Shown here in pieces: positions 12,828-20,488 of a DNA stretch of 44,209 bases. Position numbers and translations under genes: made by a program. The stretch's first letter is position 1. Each line of letters begins with the position of its first letter. Origin of the DNA: a virus; the IMG/VR virus record IMGVR_UViG_3300018059_000019, positions 1 to 44,209 of that record. One strand, 5' to 3'. Below the pieces are notes generated by a model, which saw nothing but the letters and a program-made list of their open reading frames with translations, was not told the origin of the DNA and made no database searches.

Positions 12828-12858
12828 GGGAGAAGGACCAACACTTCTCCCCTTTTTT
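12828..12858 (+). terminator. Intrinsic terminator
   Basis: GGGAGAAG (12828-12835) pairs with CTTCTCCC (12844-12851), followed after one C by TTTTTT. Closes the short unit at 12454-12813. Confidence 0.9.
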
Positions 12859-12897
12859 CACCAGGGTAAAGCGACTTCCCTCAAGGAGACACACCTG

Positions 12898-13053
12898 ATG
12901 ACAGTCCTCGAACTGATTAACATACTTGAAGGATTTGAAGACACACTTGAAGTATACATACCTGATGGACAACATCCTGATACTGGTTTCAACGTGACTA
13001 GAAAAGCTACAGATGTGGTGCAGGATAAGCAATATGGTGTAACAATCATATGA
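12898..13053 (+). CDS. Small protein, 51 residues
   Basis: The ATG at 12898 has AAGGAG nine bases upstream; an upstream frame start at 12826 would run through the terminator and is rejected. Sequence MTVLELINILEGFEDTLEVY... resembles short phage proteins with one helix and a three-strand sheet. The stop overlaps the next start (ATGA). Function unknown. Confidence 0.6.
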   Translation: MTVLELINILEGFEDTLEVYIPDGQHPDTGFNVTRKATDVVQDKQYGVTII

Positions 13054-13286
13054 CTACCAACAAGCAGACCCAATTGTATATAATAGATACTCATCCTGAT
13101 TTCTTATTGAAAGTCATGCAGTTTGGTGCTCAATCTCTCTTCCAACAAATGCGCCAGGCTGACATGATAAAGCCAGACAAGACGGGCCGTAAGCCTAACG
13201 CCATAATCCCGCCACATCCAGCCGTCCTACAGTTGTTCAAACGACAGGTGGAACTGGAACTAGACTTAACACAGGTGAACAACTGA
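13050..13286 (+). CDS. Small protein upstream of the nuclease
   Basis: 78 residues, mixed alpha/beta, basic middle (IKPDKTGRKPNAIIPPHPA). ATGA coupling upstream, and TGATG coupling to the nuclease gene. Not recognised. Confidence 0.55.
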   Translation: MTTNKQTQLYIIDTHPDFLLKVMQFGAQSLFQQMRQADMIKPDKTGRKPNAIIPPHPAVLQLFKRQVELELDLTQVNN

Positions 13287-14299
13287 TGCCATTACTCTAT
13301 TACGATAATACCCGAATAAGTACCTATCGAGAGTGTAACCGTAAGTTCTACCTTCGCCACATGCTCGACCTAACAAGGGAGGGTGAAAAGATAGATCTGG
13401 TATTTGGCAGCGCCTGGCATGAGGCAATGAACACTTTGTGGCCCGACACCGCCGCGGGTAAGCCAAAACAAGAAGTGATGAAAAACGCCTTTATTGCCTT
13501 CACGAAGAAGTGGATGGAAGCTGGCTTTCCTGAGCCAACCAGCGCTAACTATCAAACCATAACTGATAAGTACATGCCAAAGAATCCCTACACCGCCCTG
13601 GAGATGTTGCAAAACTACTATGACCAGCGCTTGCCGTTCATAAGGGACTGTACGGAAGTTGAAGTAGAACGGCCATTTGCTGTCCCCCTTGGTATGACTA
13701 TCCCCATAACTAACAAAGAAACTGGCGAGGTGACGAGTGAAGAAGTATTTTATATTGGTAGACTTGACAAGATTGTCAAGCACAGGCAACACGGACGTCT
13801 TATCATTGAACATAAGACTACCGGATGGTACGCAAAAGAAGGTGGCTTCCGCAGTGATTATCTTGAGAGCTTTAGTCCAAATAGTCAAGTTGACGGATAT
13901 CTCTTCGCAGGAAGTAGTCTCTATACTGAAGGTGTTAAAGGCATTTGGGTTGATGCGGCGCTTACGCACAAAACAGTACACGATAAGTTCAAGTTTATAC
14001 CTCTCGATCGGCAATTTAGCGCCCTAGATGCCTGGCTCACCGAAACACGTATTTGGGTAACGCGAATTGCTGGTGAGGTGAGTGATGTGGAACAGGGGGC
14101 TGAATACGCCGGGAGCTTTAGGAACTTCCCTAAGAATACTGGTAGCTGTCATGCTTTTAGTGGCTGTACCTATAGGGATCTCTGTAAGTATCTACCTGAT
14201 CCGCGTACTGTTGGCATTCCTAGCGGGTTTAAGGTAGAAGCTTGGGAGCCATTCGACCTGTTGAAAATTGGCCAGATTATGCAACGAAAAGGAGATTGA
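13286..14299 (+). CDS. Cas4/RecB-like PD-(D/E)XK exonuclease
   Basis: 337 residues. The fold-defining motifs are present: GRLDKIV at about residue 158 and IIEHKTT at about 175 (D...ExK), and a Q-containing helix SPNSQVDGYLFAG at about 205. An N-terminal Cys (YRECNRKF, residue 14) together with three C-terminal Cys (CHAFSGCTYRDLC, about 285-299) matches the iron-sulfur cluster of Cas4 and AddB-type nucleases. Such phage enzymes resect DNA ends for recombination-dependent replication. The neighbouring Sak4-type ATPase and ssDNA-binding protein complete a recombination module. Confidence 0.85.
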   Translation: MPLLYYDNTRISTYRECNRKFYLRHMLDLTREGEKIDLVFGSAWHEAMNTLWPDTAAGKPKQEVMKNAFIAFTKKWMEAGFPEPTSANYQTITDKYMPKNPYTALEMLQNYYDQRLPFIRDCTEVEVERPFAVPLGMTIPITNKETGEVTSEEVFYIGRLDKIVKHRQHGRLIIEHKTTGWYAKEGGFRSDYLESFSPNSQVDGYLFAGSSLYTEGVKGIWVDAALTHKTVHDKFKFIPLDRQFSALDAWLTETRIWVTRIAGEVSDVEQGAEYAGSFRNFPKNTGSCHAFSGCTYRDLCKYLPDPRTVGIPSGFKVEAWEPFDLLKIGQIMQRKGD

Positions 14300-14300
14300 T

Positions 14301-14474
14301 GTGAAAGTCACAATGGGTAATAGCGAAGCAAAAGATTTCCTGAAAAAGAATCTCAAGGCATTTCCTGGTTATCTTATCGATAGTGTAAGGTATACTAGTT
14401 ACGGAGAATTGGAGATAGAACTTAAAACTATCGAAGAGGTAGTTTTCCGTCCACCAACTGAGCAACCGCTGTGA
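14301..14474 (+). CDS. Small protein, 57 residues
   Basis: GTG start at 14301 with GGAG six bases upstream, immediately after the nuclease stop. Helix then beta strands (FPGYLIDSVRYTSYGELEIELKT). Not recognised. Overlaps the next start. Confidence 0.55.
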   Translation: MKVTMGNSEAKDFLKKNLKAFPGYLIDSVRYTSYGELEIELKTIEEVVFRPPTEQPL

Positions 14475-14698
14475 GCAAGGCTAAACGCACAACGGTGACA
14501 ATGGCCGTTACGATGGAAGTACCAACTGGCGCCAATATTAACGACCTGTTAACGTTCGTCAGGGAAGCTCTAGCTGACTATGGTGGGCTTCAACGAGTTC
14601 CACTTAATGAAGCTACCAAAAGCGATTCACCGATGCGAGAACTCAAGATGGATACCGTAAAGGTGTCCTTACAACGACGCGTAACTGAGTACAAATAG
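14471..14698 (+). CDS. Small protein, 75 residues
   Basis: GTG start overlapping the preceding stop. A basic N-terminus, then a beta strand (TVTMAVTMEV) and a helix, then another strand. A ferredoxin-like small domain is possible. Not recognised. Confidence 0.5.
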   Translation: MSKAKRTTVTMAVTMEVPTGANINDLLTFVREALADYGGLQRVPLNEATKSDSPMRELKMDTVKVSLQRRVTEYK

Positions 14699-14707
14699 GA
14701 GAACGAC

Positions 14708-15028
14708 ATGCCACGCGGATATCCAAACAAAAGAGCTAAGCGAGCAAATAAGGCTGAGAGTCGCATAGCTGATGTGAATGAAGATCACGGTAAGGTGCTA
14801 GATGAGGCTATTAATACAGCCAACGAGGTGATGGAACATAAGCCATATAAGACATTCCTTGTAGAACGATGTATAGACCCACCATTCGTAGGTTATGGCG
14901 AACTTAGTGTAGTCGCTCACTGGTCACAGATACAAGTGTTATCAGATGTCACCATTCAATATCCTAACATGTACGTCAAAGTGACTGAAATCACGCTAGG
15001 TCGGGTGGTGACAAGTGCCAAACGCTAA
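14708..15028 (+). CDS. Unknown protein upstream of the recombinase
   Basis: 106 residues. A strongly basic start (PRGYPNKRAKRANKAES), an acidic helix, then a beta-rich C-terminal half. AGGAG precedes the ATG. It overlaps the ATPase gene by 14 bp. The basic start suggests DNA binding. No family recognised. Confidence 0.55.
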   Translation: MPRGYPNKRAKRANKAESRIADVNEDHGKVLDEAINTANEVMEHKPYKTFLVERCIDPPFVGYGELSVVAHWSQIQVLSDVTIQYPNMYVKVTEITLGRVVTSAKR

Positions 15029-15896
15029 GAACGCTACCGCTGAACAAGTTGGTAAGCCGAAGATCATAGTGGTGGGACAAGGTGGTGCTGGCAAGACTGC
15101 GCAAATCCTCACGCTGCCTGGGCGCACCTTCGCCTATCTATTCGATCCAGCTGCATTGTCCACACTCCGTGGTCATGATATAGATTATGAACTATTCGTC
15201 CCGGGTAAGGTTCGCCTGAGCGCACAAGCCCTCGCTGAGAAGGCTAAAAAAGACCCTACACTTGGCACCGAAGATGCTAGCAACACCTATAGGGAGTGGG
15301 AGCAAGACTACGAGGACAAAACAAAGGCTGGCTATTGGGACAACTTTGATAACATAGCCTTCGACTCGTTCACAACCTTCAGTGACATAGTAATGGATAG
15401 GGTGTTGTTCCTCAACGGACGAGCTGGGCACTTCCCTCAGCAAGACGACTGGACTGCACAGATGCAAACCGTTATGAACGTCGTCCGGACGTTTAGCAGC
15501 ATGAATAAGCTGTTATTCTTCACCGCCCACGATGAATTCAAACAGGATGAAACGACAAGCAGGATGCAAAACATCATCATATTGACGGGCAAGTTGCGTA
15601 CTAAAGTACCCTTGATGTTCAGCGACATCTGGCACCTTGAACACCAAGCGGATGCTAAGGGAAGCAAGTACGTTGCACAAACCCGGCCTGATAGGATGAA
15701 TCCATCTATTCGCTGTAGTGTAAGGGGACTTGGCATGTATGAAGATATCACAATTACCAACTGGGACAAACCCCAGGAATCTGGAATCGGTAACATCTTA
15801 CGAACTAAACTCGGGTATGACCCAAGCAAGAATTCCACCAAAGGAGTTAGTAACGTACCTCCGGCAGGTGTGGCCAAAGCTATGGGTAAAACTTGA
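15015..15896 (+). CDS. RecA-like single-strand annealing ATPase (Sak4 type)
   Basis: 293 residues from a GTG. Walker A GQGGAGKT at about residues 21-28; Walker B-type strand NIAFDSFT at about 114-121; a sensor-type strand LLFFTAHDEF at about 165. This AAA_24/Sak4 family consists of phage RecA-core ATPases that promote strand annealing or exchange, often next to a ssDNA-binding protein with a DUF669-like fold, as found here at 16265. Acts in cytoplasmic recombination and replication with the Cas4-like nuclease. Confidence 0.75.
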   Translation: MPNAKNATAEQVGKPKIIVVGQGGAGKTAQILTLPGRTFAYLFDPAALSTLRGHDIDYELFVPGKVRLSAQALAEKAKKDPTLGTEDASNTYREWEQDYEDKTKAGYWDNFDNIAFDSFTTFSDIVMDRVLFLNGRAGHFPQQDDWTAQMQTVMNVVRTFSSMNKLLFFTAHDEFKQDETTSRMQNIIILTGKLRTKVPLMFSDIWHLEHQADAKGSKYVAQTRPDRMNPSIRCSVRGLGMYEDITITNWDKPQESGIGNILRTKLGYDPSKNSTKGVSNVPPAGVAKAMGKT

Positions 15897-16047
15897 ACGA
15901 TATGCTGACGTGCAAGAGGCGTTCACGCACCTTGATCTTGTTACTAAACTAAAGACACCATCTAGCATGGAACTAGATGTCGCTTGTGGTAGATGGCATG
16001 GAGAGCTAACACGTATGTTCAAAATCAACGGTACATTGGAGTTCTAA
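15868..16047 (+). CDS. Small protein overlapping the recombinase end
   Basis: The frame is open far into the recombinase gene, but the real protein probably starts near its end. The GTG at 15868 gives about 59 residues with a helical body (ADVQEAFTHLDLVTKLK) and an end GRWHGELTRMFKINGTLEF. AAAGGAG occurs upstream, six bases before an ACG codon, so the start is unsure. It shares ADVQEA with the ssDNA-binding protein at 16265, probably by chance. Confidence 0.45.
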   Translation: MWPKLWVKLERYADVQEAFTHLDLVTKLKTPSSMELDVACGRWHGELTRMFKINGTLEF

Positions 16048-16048
16048 T

Positions 16049-16240
16049 ATGTACACACCTGCTGAATTGTTCAATGGAGATATGCTTGGTATTAACGAGA
16101 AAGATCCCGATAAGGTTGATGGCCTCCCTCCTTTGACAGAGGAAGAAGAAGAGGAACTGGAAGACGATCTTGAGGAAGAGGAAAGTGACGATGATGACGA
16201 TGACGATGATGAAGAAGAGGAAGAAGACGAAGACGATTGA
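16049..16240 (+). CDS. Extremely acidic small protein
   Basis: 63 residues. The last 35 are nearly all Glu and Asp, with a run of eight Asp. The first 28 residues are ordinary (MYTPAELFNGDMLGINEKD). It lies between the recombinase and the ssDNA-binding protein. A DNA mimic or decoy, a chaperone for basic DNA-binding proteins, or a detached acidic tail like that of SSB are all possible. The GAA/GAT-type repeats in the DNA could change length by slippage. Confidence 0.65.
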   Translation: MYTPAELFNGDMLGINEKDPDKVDGLPPLTEEEEEELEDDLEEEESDDDDDDDDEEEEEDEDD

Positions 16241-16264
16241 CCCTTTAACAACTTGGAGTAACAA

Positions 16265-16666
16265 ATGAGCTTTATTCAACTTACTGGCTTGGCTGACGTT
16301 CAAGAGGCAAAAACAGCTCCTGAAGGTCGTTACGATCTGGTGATTACAAGCGCTAGTCTGAAGGATAGCAAAGGTGAGGATGGCGGTCAGAACGTACTCG
16401 TCCTCCTGGAGATTGAGAACCAGGATGTGAAGTACGCCAACATCTTTCACTACCTCGCCCTTCCGCGCGGCAAGGACAAGGATAAGGACGTAATGATGCT
16501 GCTTATGATTAAGCGGTTCTTCACACAGTTCGGCATTCCCTTTGACGAAGGGTTTGACATGGAAGCGCTGGTGGGCAGCCGTGCGGCTTGCAATGTGAAA
16601 GTGGGTGAATTCAACGATCAGCCGAAGAATGAGCTGGTTCTTGATCGCCTTCCTTCTGAGGATTAA
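16265..16666 (+). CDS. Single-stranded DNA-binding protein, DUF669-like
   Basis: 133 residues. The pattern APEGRYDLVITSASLKDSK, then NVLVLLEIE, then a VGSRAACNVKVGEFNDQPKNEL segment fits the OB-type ssDNA-binding proteins paired with Sak4 recombinases in phages (DUF669-like). It ends in a short acidic tail (LPSED). TTGGAGTAACAA precedes the ATG. Third positions are GC-rich compared with the tiny genes, and a strong hairpin follows, so high expression is likely. Confidence 0.65.
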   Translation: MSFIQLTGLADVQEAKTAPEGRYDLVITSASLKDSKGEDGGQNVLVLLEIENQDVKYANIFHYLALPRGKDKDKDVMMLLMIKRFFTQFGIPFDEGFDMEALVGSRAACNVKVGEFNDQPKNELVLDRLPSED

Positions 16667-16673
16667 CTGAGTT

Positions 16674-16710
16674 AGGGAAGGGGGTCACTAACACTGGCCC
16701 CCAACCCTTT
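16674..16710 (+). terminator. GC-rich hairpin after the ssDNA-binding gene
   Basis: AGGG-AA-GGGGG (16674-16684) pairs with CCCCC-AA-CCCT (16698-16708), a 9-bp stem with a symmetric AA/AA internal loop and a 13-base loop. Only TTT follows, so termination may be partial; mRNA 3'-end stabilisation is an alternative. Confidence 0.6.
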
Positions 16711-16720
16711 GGAGAGTAAT

Positions 16721-16906
16721 ATGAAGAGGACTGTATCAGTTAAACTGGGAATACCGCTAGATGATGTAATACGTCAAGTGGTATGGGCTAATTATGAGAG
16801 ATTTGACAAAAACATAACGATCACGGGGCAGAAGCTGTCTGTGGCAAAAGGTACTATCTATAAGTATATAGGTAATGCAAAGTTCCAACCTATGGTGAAA
16901 CAATGA
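16721..16906 (+). CDS. Small helix-turn-helix protein
   Basis: 61 residues from the ATG at 16721 (GGAGAG upstream). The C-terminal part (YERFDKNITITGQKLSVAKGTIYKYIGNAK) looks like a Fis-type or phage-repressor-type helix-turn-helix, in which KGTIYKYI is the recognition helix. A small DNA-binding regulator, and thus one candidate binder of the repeated 15-bp palindrome. The stop overlaps the next gene. Confidence 0.6.
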   Translation: MKRTVSVKLGIPLDDVIRQVVWANYERFDKNITITGQKLSVAKGTIYKYIGNAKFQPMVKQ

Positions 16907-17145
16907 GCGGCACTGATGGCGTGCGTATATCAGTTGACGTTACGCAGGAGACGCACAACAAGTTGACTGCCATGCTACCTTGGGGGAGTAAGGCAGAAGT
17001 TGTTCGTTCCCTCATCGAGTTGCTAGTCAAGACGCAGGAAGGGCACAACAGATATATTGTGGAAGACCTGTTGAAAGGGCGTTGTACGCTAATCGTGGGC
17101 GATAAGGATAATGTTCAAAATTTGAACGTCCCGGTGACACCATGA
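16903..17145 (+). CDS. Ribbon-helix-helix-like small protein
   Basis: 80 residues. A strand VRISVDVTQETHNKL followed by the helix pair KAEVVRSLIELLVKTQEGH fits ribbon-helix-helix DNA-binding proteins (Arc/MetJ type). Codons near the end encode VQNLN and are a perfect copy of the 15-bp palindrome, so this protein is a natural candidate for autoregulation at that site. ATGA overlaps on both sides. Confidence 0.6.
   Translation: MSGTDGVRISVDVTQETHNKLTAMLPWGSKAEVVRSLIELLVKTQEGHNRYIVEDLLKGRCTLIVGDKDNVQNLNVPVTP
17113..17127. repeat. 15-bp palindrome GTTCAAAATTTGAAC, copy 4
   Basis: Perfect copy in the 3' end of the ribbon-helix-helix-like gene, just before the next start. Confidence 0.65.
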
Positions 17146-17339
17146 GTAGGAAACCTGACTATGTCCTTAAGGCCGTAACAGTAGCTGAACCCCCCACCAG
17201 AACTCGTGTTGGTGCAGCTTATGTGAATCCAAACAAGTCCATATCCATTCATCTTGATCCATGCATAGTATTGCAAAAATCAAGCGAATATCGCTTCATG
17301 CTATATCCATACGGAGAAACTCGTGACCAAAAGGATTGA
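17142..17339 (+). CDS. DUF736-like small protein
   Basis: 65 residues. The segment RVGAAYVNPNKSISIHLD resembles the short DUF736-like family of mobile elements and phages (KxGxAWxNKDGxxxxIxLD). Function in the family is unknown, but it travels with replication and transfer genes. ATGA overlap upstream; 17-bp overlap with the next gene. Confidence 0.5.
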   Translation: MSRKPDYVLKAVTVAEPPTRTRVGAAYVNPNKSISIHLDPCIVLQKSSEYRFMLYPYGETRDQKD

Positions 17340-17568
17340 AGATCTTGTACAGTCCTTCACGGATATGTCCTTCGACGATCAGCTTGAACGCATCCGTAAA
17401 GTACGTAACGCCCGTACCATCGAACGACCAGTTGCCGCCGTCAAACGTGTGAAGAAGGAAGCTAAGGCGAGGGACAAAAATGTAGATAAGACCAGAACGG
17501 CTATACTCAAACTCACACCAGAGATGCGTGCACTCCTAATTGCTAAACTTCAAGGAAAAACAACATGA
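17323..17568 (+). CDS. Small basic helical protein
   Basis: 81 residues from a GTG inside the previous gene. Basic linker in the middle (AAVKRVKKEAKARDKNVDK) and a final helix (LTPEMRALLIAKLQGK) recalling the end modules of the proteins at 4086 and 12454. The stop overlaps the ParB/methyltransferase start. Possible DNA-associated protein. Confidence 0.5.
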   Translation: MTKRIEDLVQSFTDMSFDDQLERIRKVRNARTIERPVAAVKRVKKEAKARDKNVDKTRTAILKLTPEMRALLIAKLQGKTT

Positions 17569-18932
17569 CTGTTATTATAAACCAAGGCGTTATGCCACCG
17601 ACAAGTGTGGTAAAGGGAACACGTTTTCGTACTAACGAAGATCTTGATGATGAATTCCTCGATAGCATACGGGAAAAGGGTATTATTCAACCAATAACGA
17701 TTGACCAAAACAAAACGCTTGTTGCCGGCGGTAGACGATTAGCTGCCGCCCTTAAGTTGGAACTAACGGAGATACCCTACATCCAACGGCAGGTTGACAC
17801 CGAACTGGACTTGCGCGAATGCGAACTAATAGAAAACCTCTACCGTAAAGACCTCACGTGGATTGATAACAACAACCTGGTGAACAAAATCCATCAGCTA
17901 ATGGAGCAAAAGCATGGCAACAACTGGTCTCAGCGAAAGACTGCCGAAATGCTCAATAAGAGTGTGGGGGGAATCAACCGACACTTGGCTCTCAACAAAG
18001 CAATCAGTCATTTTCCTGCGCTGGCTCAGTGCAAAACAGAAGATGAAGCCGTCAAGCTGTTTCGTAAAGTGTCCGAGCGTGCTATTGTCAAAGATCTTGT
18101 CAAGCAACAAGCCGCACGCGTCGCTACACCGGAGACAGCTACAAGCGCTGAGACTGCACCCCTCCCAGTTGGCGTACGCCTCGCTAGTGGAGCTAGAGAT
18201 CACTATAGAATCGGTGATGCCATTAAGGGAATGCAAGAGCTTGCTGATAAAGGAATAGTTATACCCTGCCAGCTAGTTGAGATTGATCCGCCATATGGTA
18301 TAGACCTGACTAGTCAGAAGAAAGGGGAGGATAACGAAGGCTTGGGAGAGTACAACGAGATCGAGTCTAAAGACTACGACAAGTTTCTATTTAACACTAT
18401 TAGCCTAGTCGCAAAGGTTACTCCACCAAACTGTCGTTTTATCATCTGGTTCGGTATTGAGTGGTATCAGTATCTTCGTGACATCCTATTAACACTGGAC
18501 ATTAAGCATGACCTCATTCCCGGTATATGGAACAAAGGAACTGGACAAACTGCTGCACCAGACCTCTATCTTGGACGCGCATATGAGACATTTATTGTCG
18601 CCTGGAAAGGAGATCCCATCCCCATCGTTAAACGTGGGCGAAGTAACGTTTTTAACTATCCCCCTGAGCCTTATGGAAACAAGTATCATCCAACCCAACG
18701 TCCTGTTGCTCTCATGCAAGAACTTCTCCATACCTACGCCTGGCCAGGATCAGTCATCCTGGTTCCGTTCCTTGGTAGCGGAGCGACGCTGCGTACTGCT
18801 TATCAATGCGGTATGAGCGGTTTTGGTTGGGACTTGAGTGAGGTATACAAGGAGGGCTTTATTGCTCAAATAGAGAAGGACATACAAGACGGTTCCCTTA
18901 ACGAAGTGCTTGAAGCAAAGTGGGGCTTTTGA
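17565..18932 (+). CDS. ParB-like domain fused to a beta-class DNA methyltransferase
   Basis: 455 residues. The N-terminal ParB/Srx-type domain (about 1-95) has GGRRLAAA and ENLYRKDL, the places of the CTP-binding GERRxRA and ENxxRxxL motifs of ParB. A ParB-type helix-turn-helix follows (about 118-148: WSQRKTAEMLNKSVGGINRHL). After a linker comes an amino-methyltransferase: catalytic motif IV DPPYGI at about 243, HPTQRP at about 368, and the AdoMet-binding motif FLGSGAT at about 397. The order (DPPY before FxGxG) marks a beta-class N6-adenine or N4-cytosine enzyme. It could protect phage DNA from restriction or mark it. An exact parS site lies at 4223-4238. Confidence 0.85.
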   Translation: MTVIINQGVMPPTSVVKGTRFRTNEDLDDEFLDSIREKGIIQPITIDQNKTLVAGGRRLAAALKLELTEIPYIQRQVDTELDLRECELIENLYRKDLTWIDNNNLVNKIHQLMEQKHGNNWSQRKTAEMLNKSVGGINRHLALNKAISHFPALAQCKTEDEAVKLFRKVSERAIVKDLVKQQAARVATPETATSAETAPLPVGVRLASGARDHYRIGDAIKGMQELADKGIVIPCQLVEIDPPYGIDLTSQKKGEDNEGLGEYNEIESKDYDKFLFNTISLVAKVTPPNCRFIIWFGIEWYQYLRDILLTLDIKHDLIPGIWNKGTGQTAAPDLYLGRAYETFIVAWKGDPIPIVKRGRSNVFNYPPEPYGNKYHPTQRPVALMQELLHTYAWPGSVILVPFLGSGATLRTAYQCGMSGFGWDLSEVYKEGFIAQIEKDIQDGSLNEVLEAKWGF

Positions 18933-18933
18933 T

Positions 18934-19191
18934 ATGATATACAAGTACATTACACGCAAACCTGATAAGACTATCCCACACGGATATCCCGCTATGGTAG
19001 AGTGTGCTGAGGAAGATGAGTGGGCTACTGAATTCATCCTTGAATATAAATGGGGCGGTCATGCTCAATGGATAGTATTAAAGGATGAAGCTACGCGTAC
19101 CGCCGTCGCCAGTGCCATCGCTAACGCTAAGGAACTAGGTAGGCAGATGGCCCTTTCCCAGGTGCGTCTTGCTATAGGACTAACCACATGA
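18934..19191 (+). CDS. Small unknown protein
   Basis: 85 residues from the ATG at 18934, one base after the methyltransferase stop; an earlier ATG at 18910 lies inside that gene. A beta-rich first half (MVECAEEDEWATEFILEYKWGG area) and a C-terminal helix. Not recognised. Confidence 0.55.
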   Translation: MIYKYITRKPDKTIPHGYPAMVECAEEDEWATEFILEYKWGGHAQWIVLKDEATRTAVASAIANAKELGRQMALSQVRLAIGLTT

Positions 19192-19502
19192 ATGCTCGTT
19201 ATATCTACGTATCTGGTCCTTACACCAAGGGAGATGTTGCCATACTAGCCGCTGAAAGACTAAGAATCTTTGGCTTCATCCCTTACGTTCCCTACCTATC
19301 ACATTTTTGGCATCTAGTATTTCCACACGAACACGAATATTGGATGAGGCTAGACTTACAATGGGTAAAGATGTGTGAGGCATTGCTTAGATTACCGGGT
19401 GAGAGTACAGGTGCTGATCGTGAAGTGAAAGAGGCTAAATCTCTTGGATTAAAGGTATATCATTCCATAGATGTACTAATAGATGAAGAGCGTGGGTCAT
19501 GA
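19188..19502 (+). CDS. Nucleoside deoxyribosyltransferase-like (DUF4406/DUF1937-type) protein
   Basis: 104 residues. YIYVSGPYTKGD at the start, a GFIPYVPYLSHFWH centre, DLQWVKMCEALLRLPGESTGAD and EVKEAKSLGLKVY are the strand/loop signatures of small Rossmann-like proteins related to nucleoside 2-deoxyribosyltransferases. In phages these are thought to act on nucleotides or their derivatives. It directly precedes the polymerase gene (ATGA overlap), which fits nucleotide metabolism. The substrate cannot be told from sequence. Confidence 0.65.
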   Translation: MNARYIYVSGPYTKGDVAILAAERLRIFGFIPYVPYLSHFWHLVFPHEHEYWMRLDLQWVKMCEALLRLPGESTGADREVKEAKSLGLKVYHSIDVLIDEERGS

Positions 19503-20488
19503 CCTTCATCCCCATCAGCGCTAATGCCCTTGCCCAAAGTGAAGAGCATGCCGACATCGTGCTGGTCGGTGATCACGTTGACGTAGAGGCTCTGCGTGTA
19601 GGTAAACAAGTTAGTAGTGCCGAAGAGTCTATCATAGAACAAGCCCTTCATATGAGTGGCCTGACTAAGCATGACATAAAGCATATCATTCTATTTCCAG
19701 GTAGGCATAACACAACAGGCTTGTGGATCGACAATAGCAAGGCATACAAACGATACTTTACTCCTGAAGGTAAAGTTGCCATCCAGACGCTGAAGGATAA
19801 ACTAGCGTTGATAAAGCCCAAGGTCGTTGTGACTCTAGGCGCTATCACTACACAAGCTTTGCTTGAGCGTACAGACTATACGGACATACGAGGATACCCT
19901 TTCCAGCTAGACAATTACCTAGTTATACCATCACTCAAGCCAAGGGACATGATTTGGTCTAATTACATCTGGCGCTTTTACTTGAGTAACGACTTGCGAC
20001 GTGCGAAGGAATTTGCCATTGGTAACTTAACAGTCGACGAACCTACCCTATCCATTCCGGCTACTTTCGACGAAGCATGTGCTATGCTCCGCTCTGTTGC
20101 ACGCATGAACCGTGTGAGCATAGACATCGAGGTGAGTAACTACGAAGTGTCGTGCGTGGGCTTCTCAGCTGACCACAAAAGTGGCTTTAGCATACCGACG
20201 GATGAACGCTGGTCAGTTGAGGAAGAGGCCGTCCTGTGGGGAATGATGGCAGCGGTGTTGGGTAACCCCAAGATTGTTAAAATCGGTCAGAACTTCATAT
20301 TCGACACTTACTTTCTAGCCTACAAGATGGGCATCATCACTCGTGGATATATAGAAGATACAATGGTTGCGTCTAGTATTGCATACCCGGACTTCCTCAA
20401 AGGTCTTGGTTTTCTGGGTAGTGTTCACACAACAATGACATACTGGAAAGATCAAGTAGATTTCAAAAATATCAAGGAGGAGGCATGA
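19499..20488 (+). CDS. DNA polymerase N-terminal fragment: UDG-like domain plus part of the 3'-5' exonuclease
   Basis: 329 residues. About 20-170 resembles a uracil-DNA glycosylase fold (IVLVGDHVD, VTLGAITTQALL, VIPSLKPRDM), but the usual GEAPG and HPS catalytic motifs are altered, so it may be structural. About 195-329 is a DnaQ-like exonuclease: Exo I VSIDIEVSN, Exo II IGQNFIFDT, then EDTMVAS. Exo III is missing here and appears at the start of the gene at 20778. The break is filled by an HNH gene. A UDG-type domain at the front of a family A polymerase is known from SPO1-like phages. The two fragments must associate to make a complete exonuclease site. Confidence 0.8.
   Translation: MTFIPISANALAQSEEHADIVLVGDHVDVEALRVGKQVSSAEESIIEQALHMSGLTKHDIKHIILFPGRHNTTGLWIDNSKAYKRYFTPEGKVAIQTLKDKLALIKPKVVVTLGAITTQALLERTDYTDIRGYPFQLDNYLVIPSLKPRDMIWSNYIWRFYLSNDLRRAKEFAIGNLTVDEPTLSIPATFDEACAMLRSVARMNRVSIDIEVSNYEVSCVGFSADHKSGFSIPTDERWSVEEEAVLWGMMAAVLGNPKIVKIGQNFIFDTYFLAYKMGIITRGYIEDTMVASSIAYPDFLKGLGFLGSVHTTMTYWKDQVDFKNIKEEA

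Noticed and set aside
12826-12897. Upstream extension of the gene at 12898
   Set aside because: It would translate through the intrinsic terminator at 12828-12858; the ATG at 12898 has a good ribosome site.
13370-14014. 214-residue minus-strand open frame opposite the Cas4-like nuclease
   Set aside because: The plus-strand frame has clear nuclease motifs; the minus frame has no start signal and no family features.
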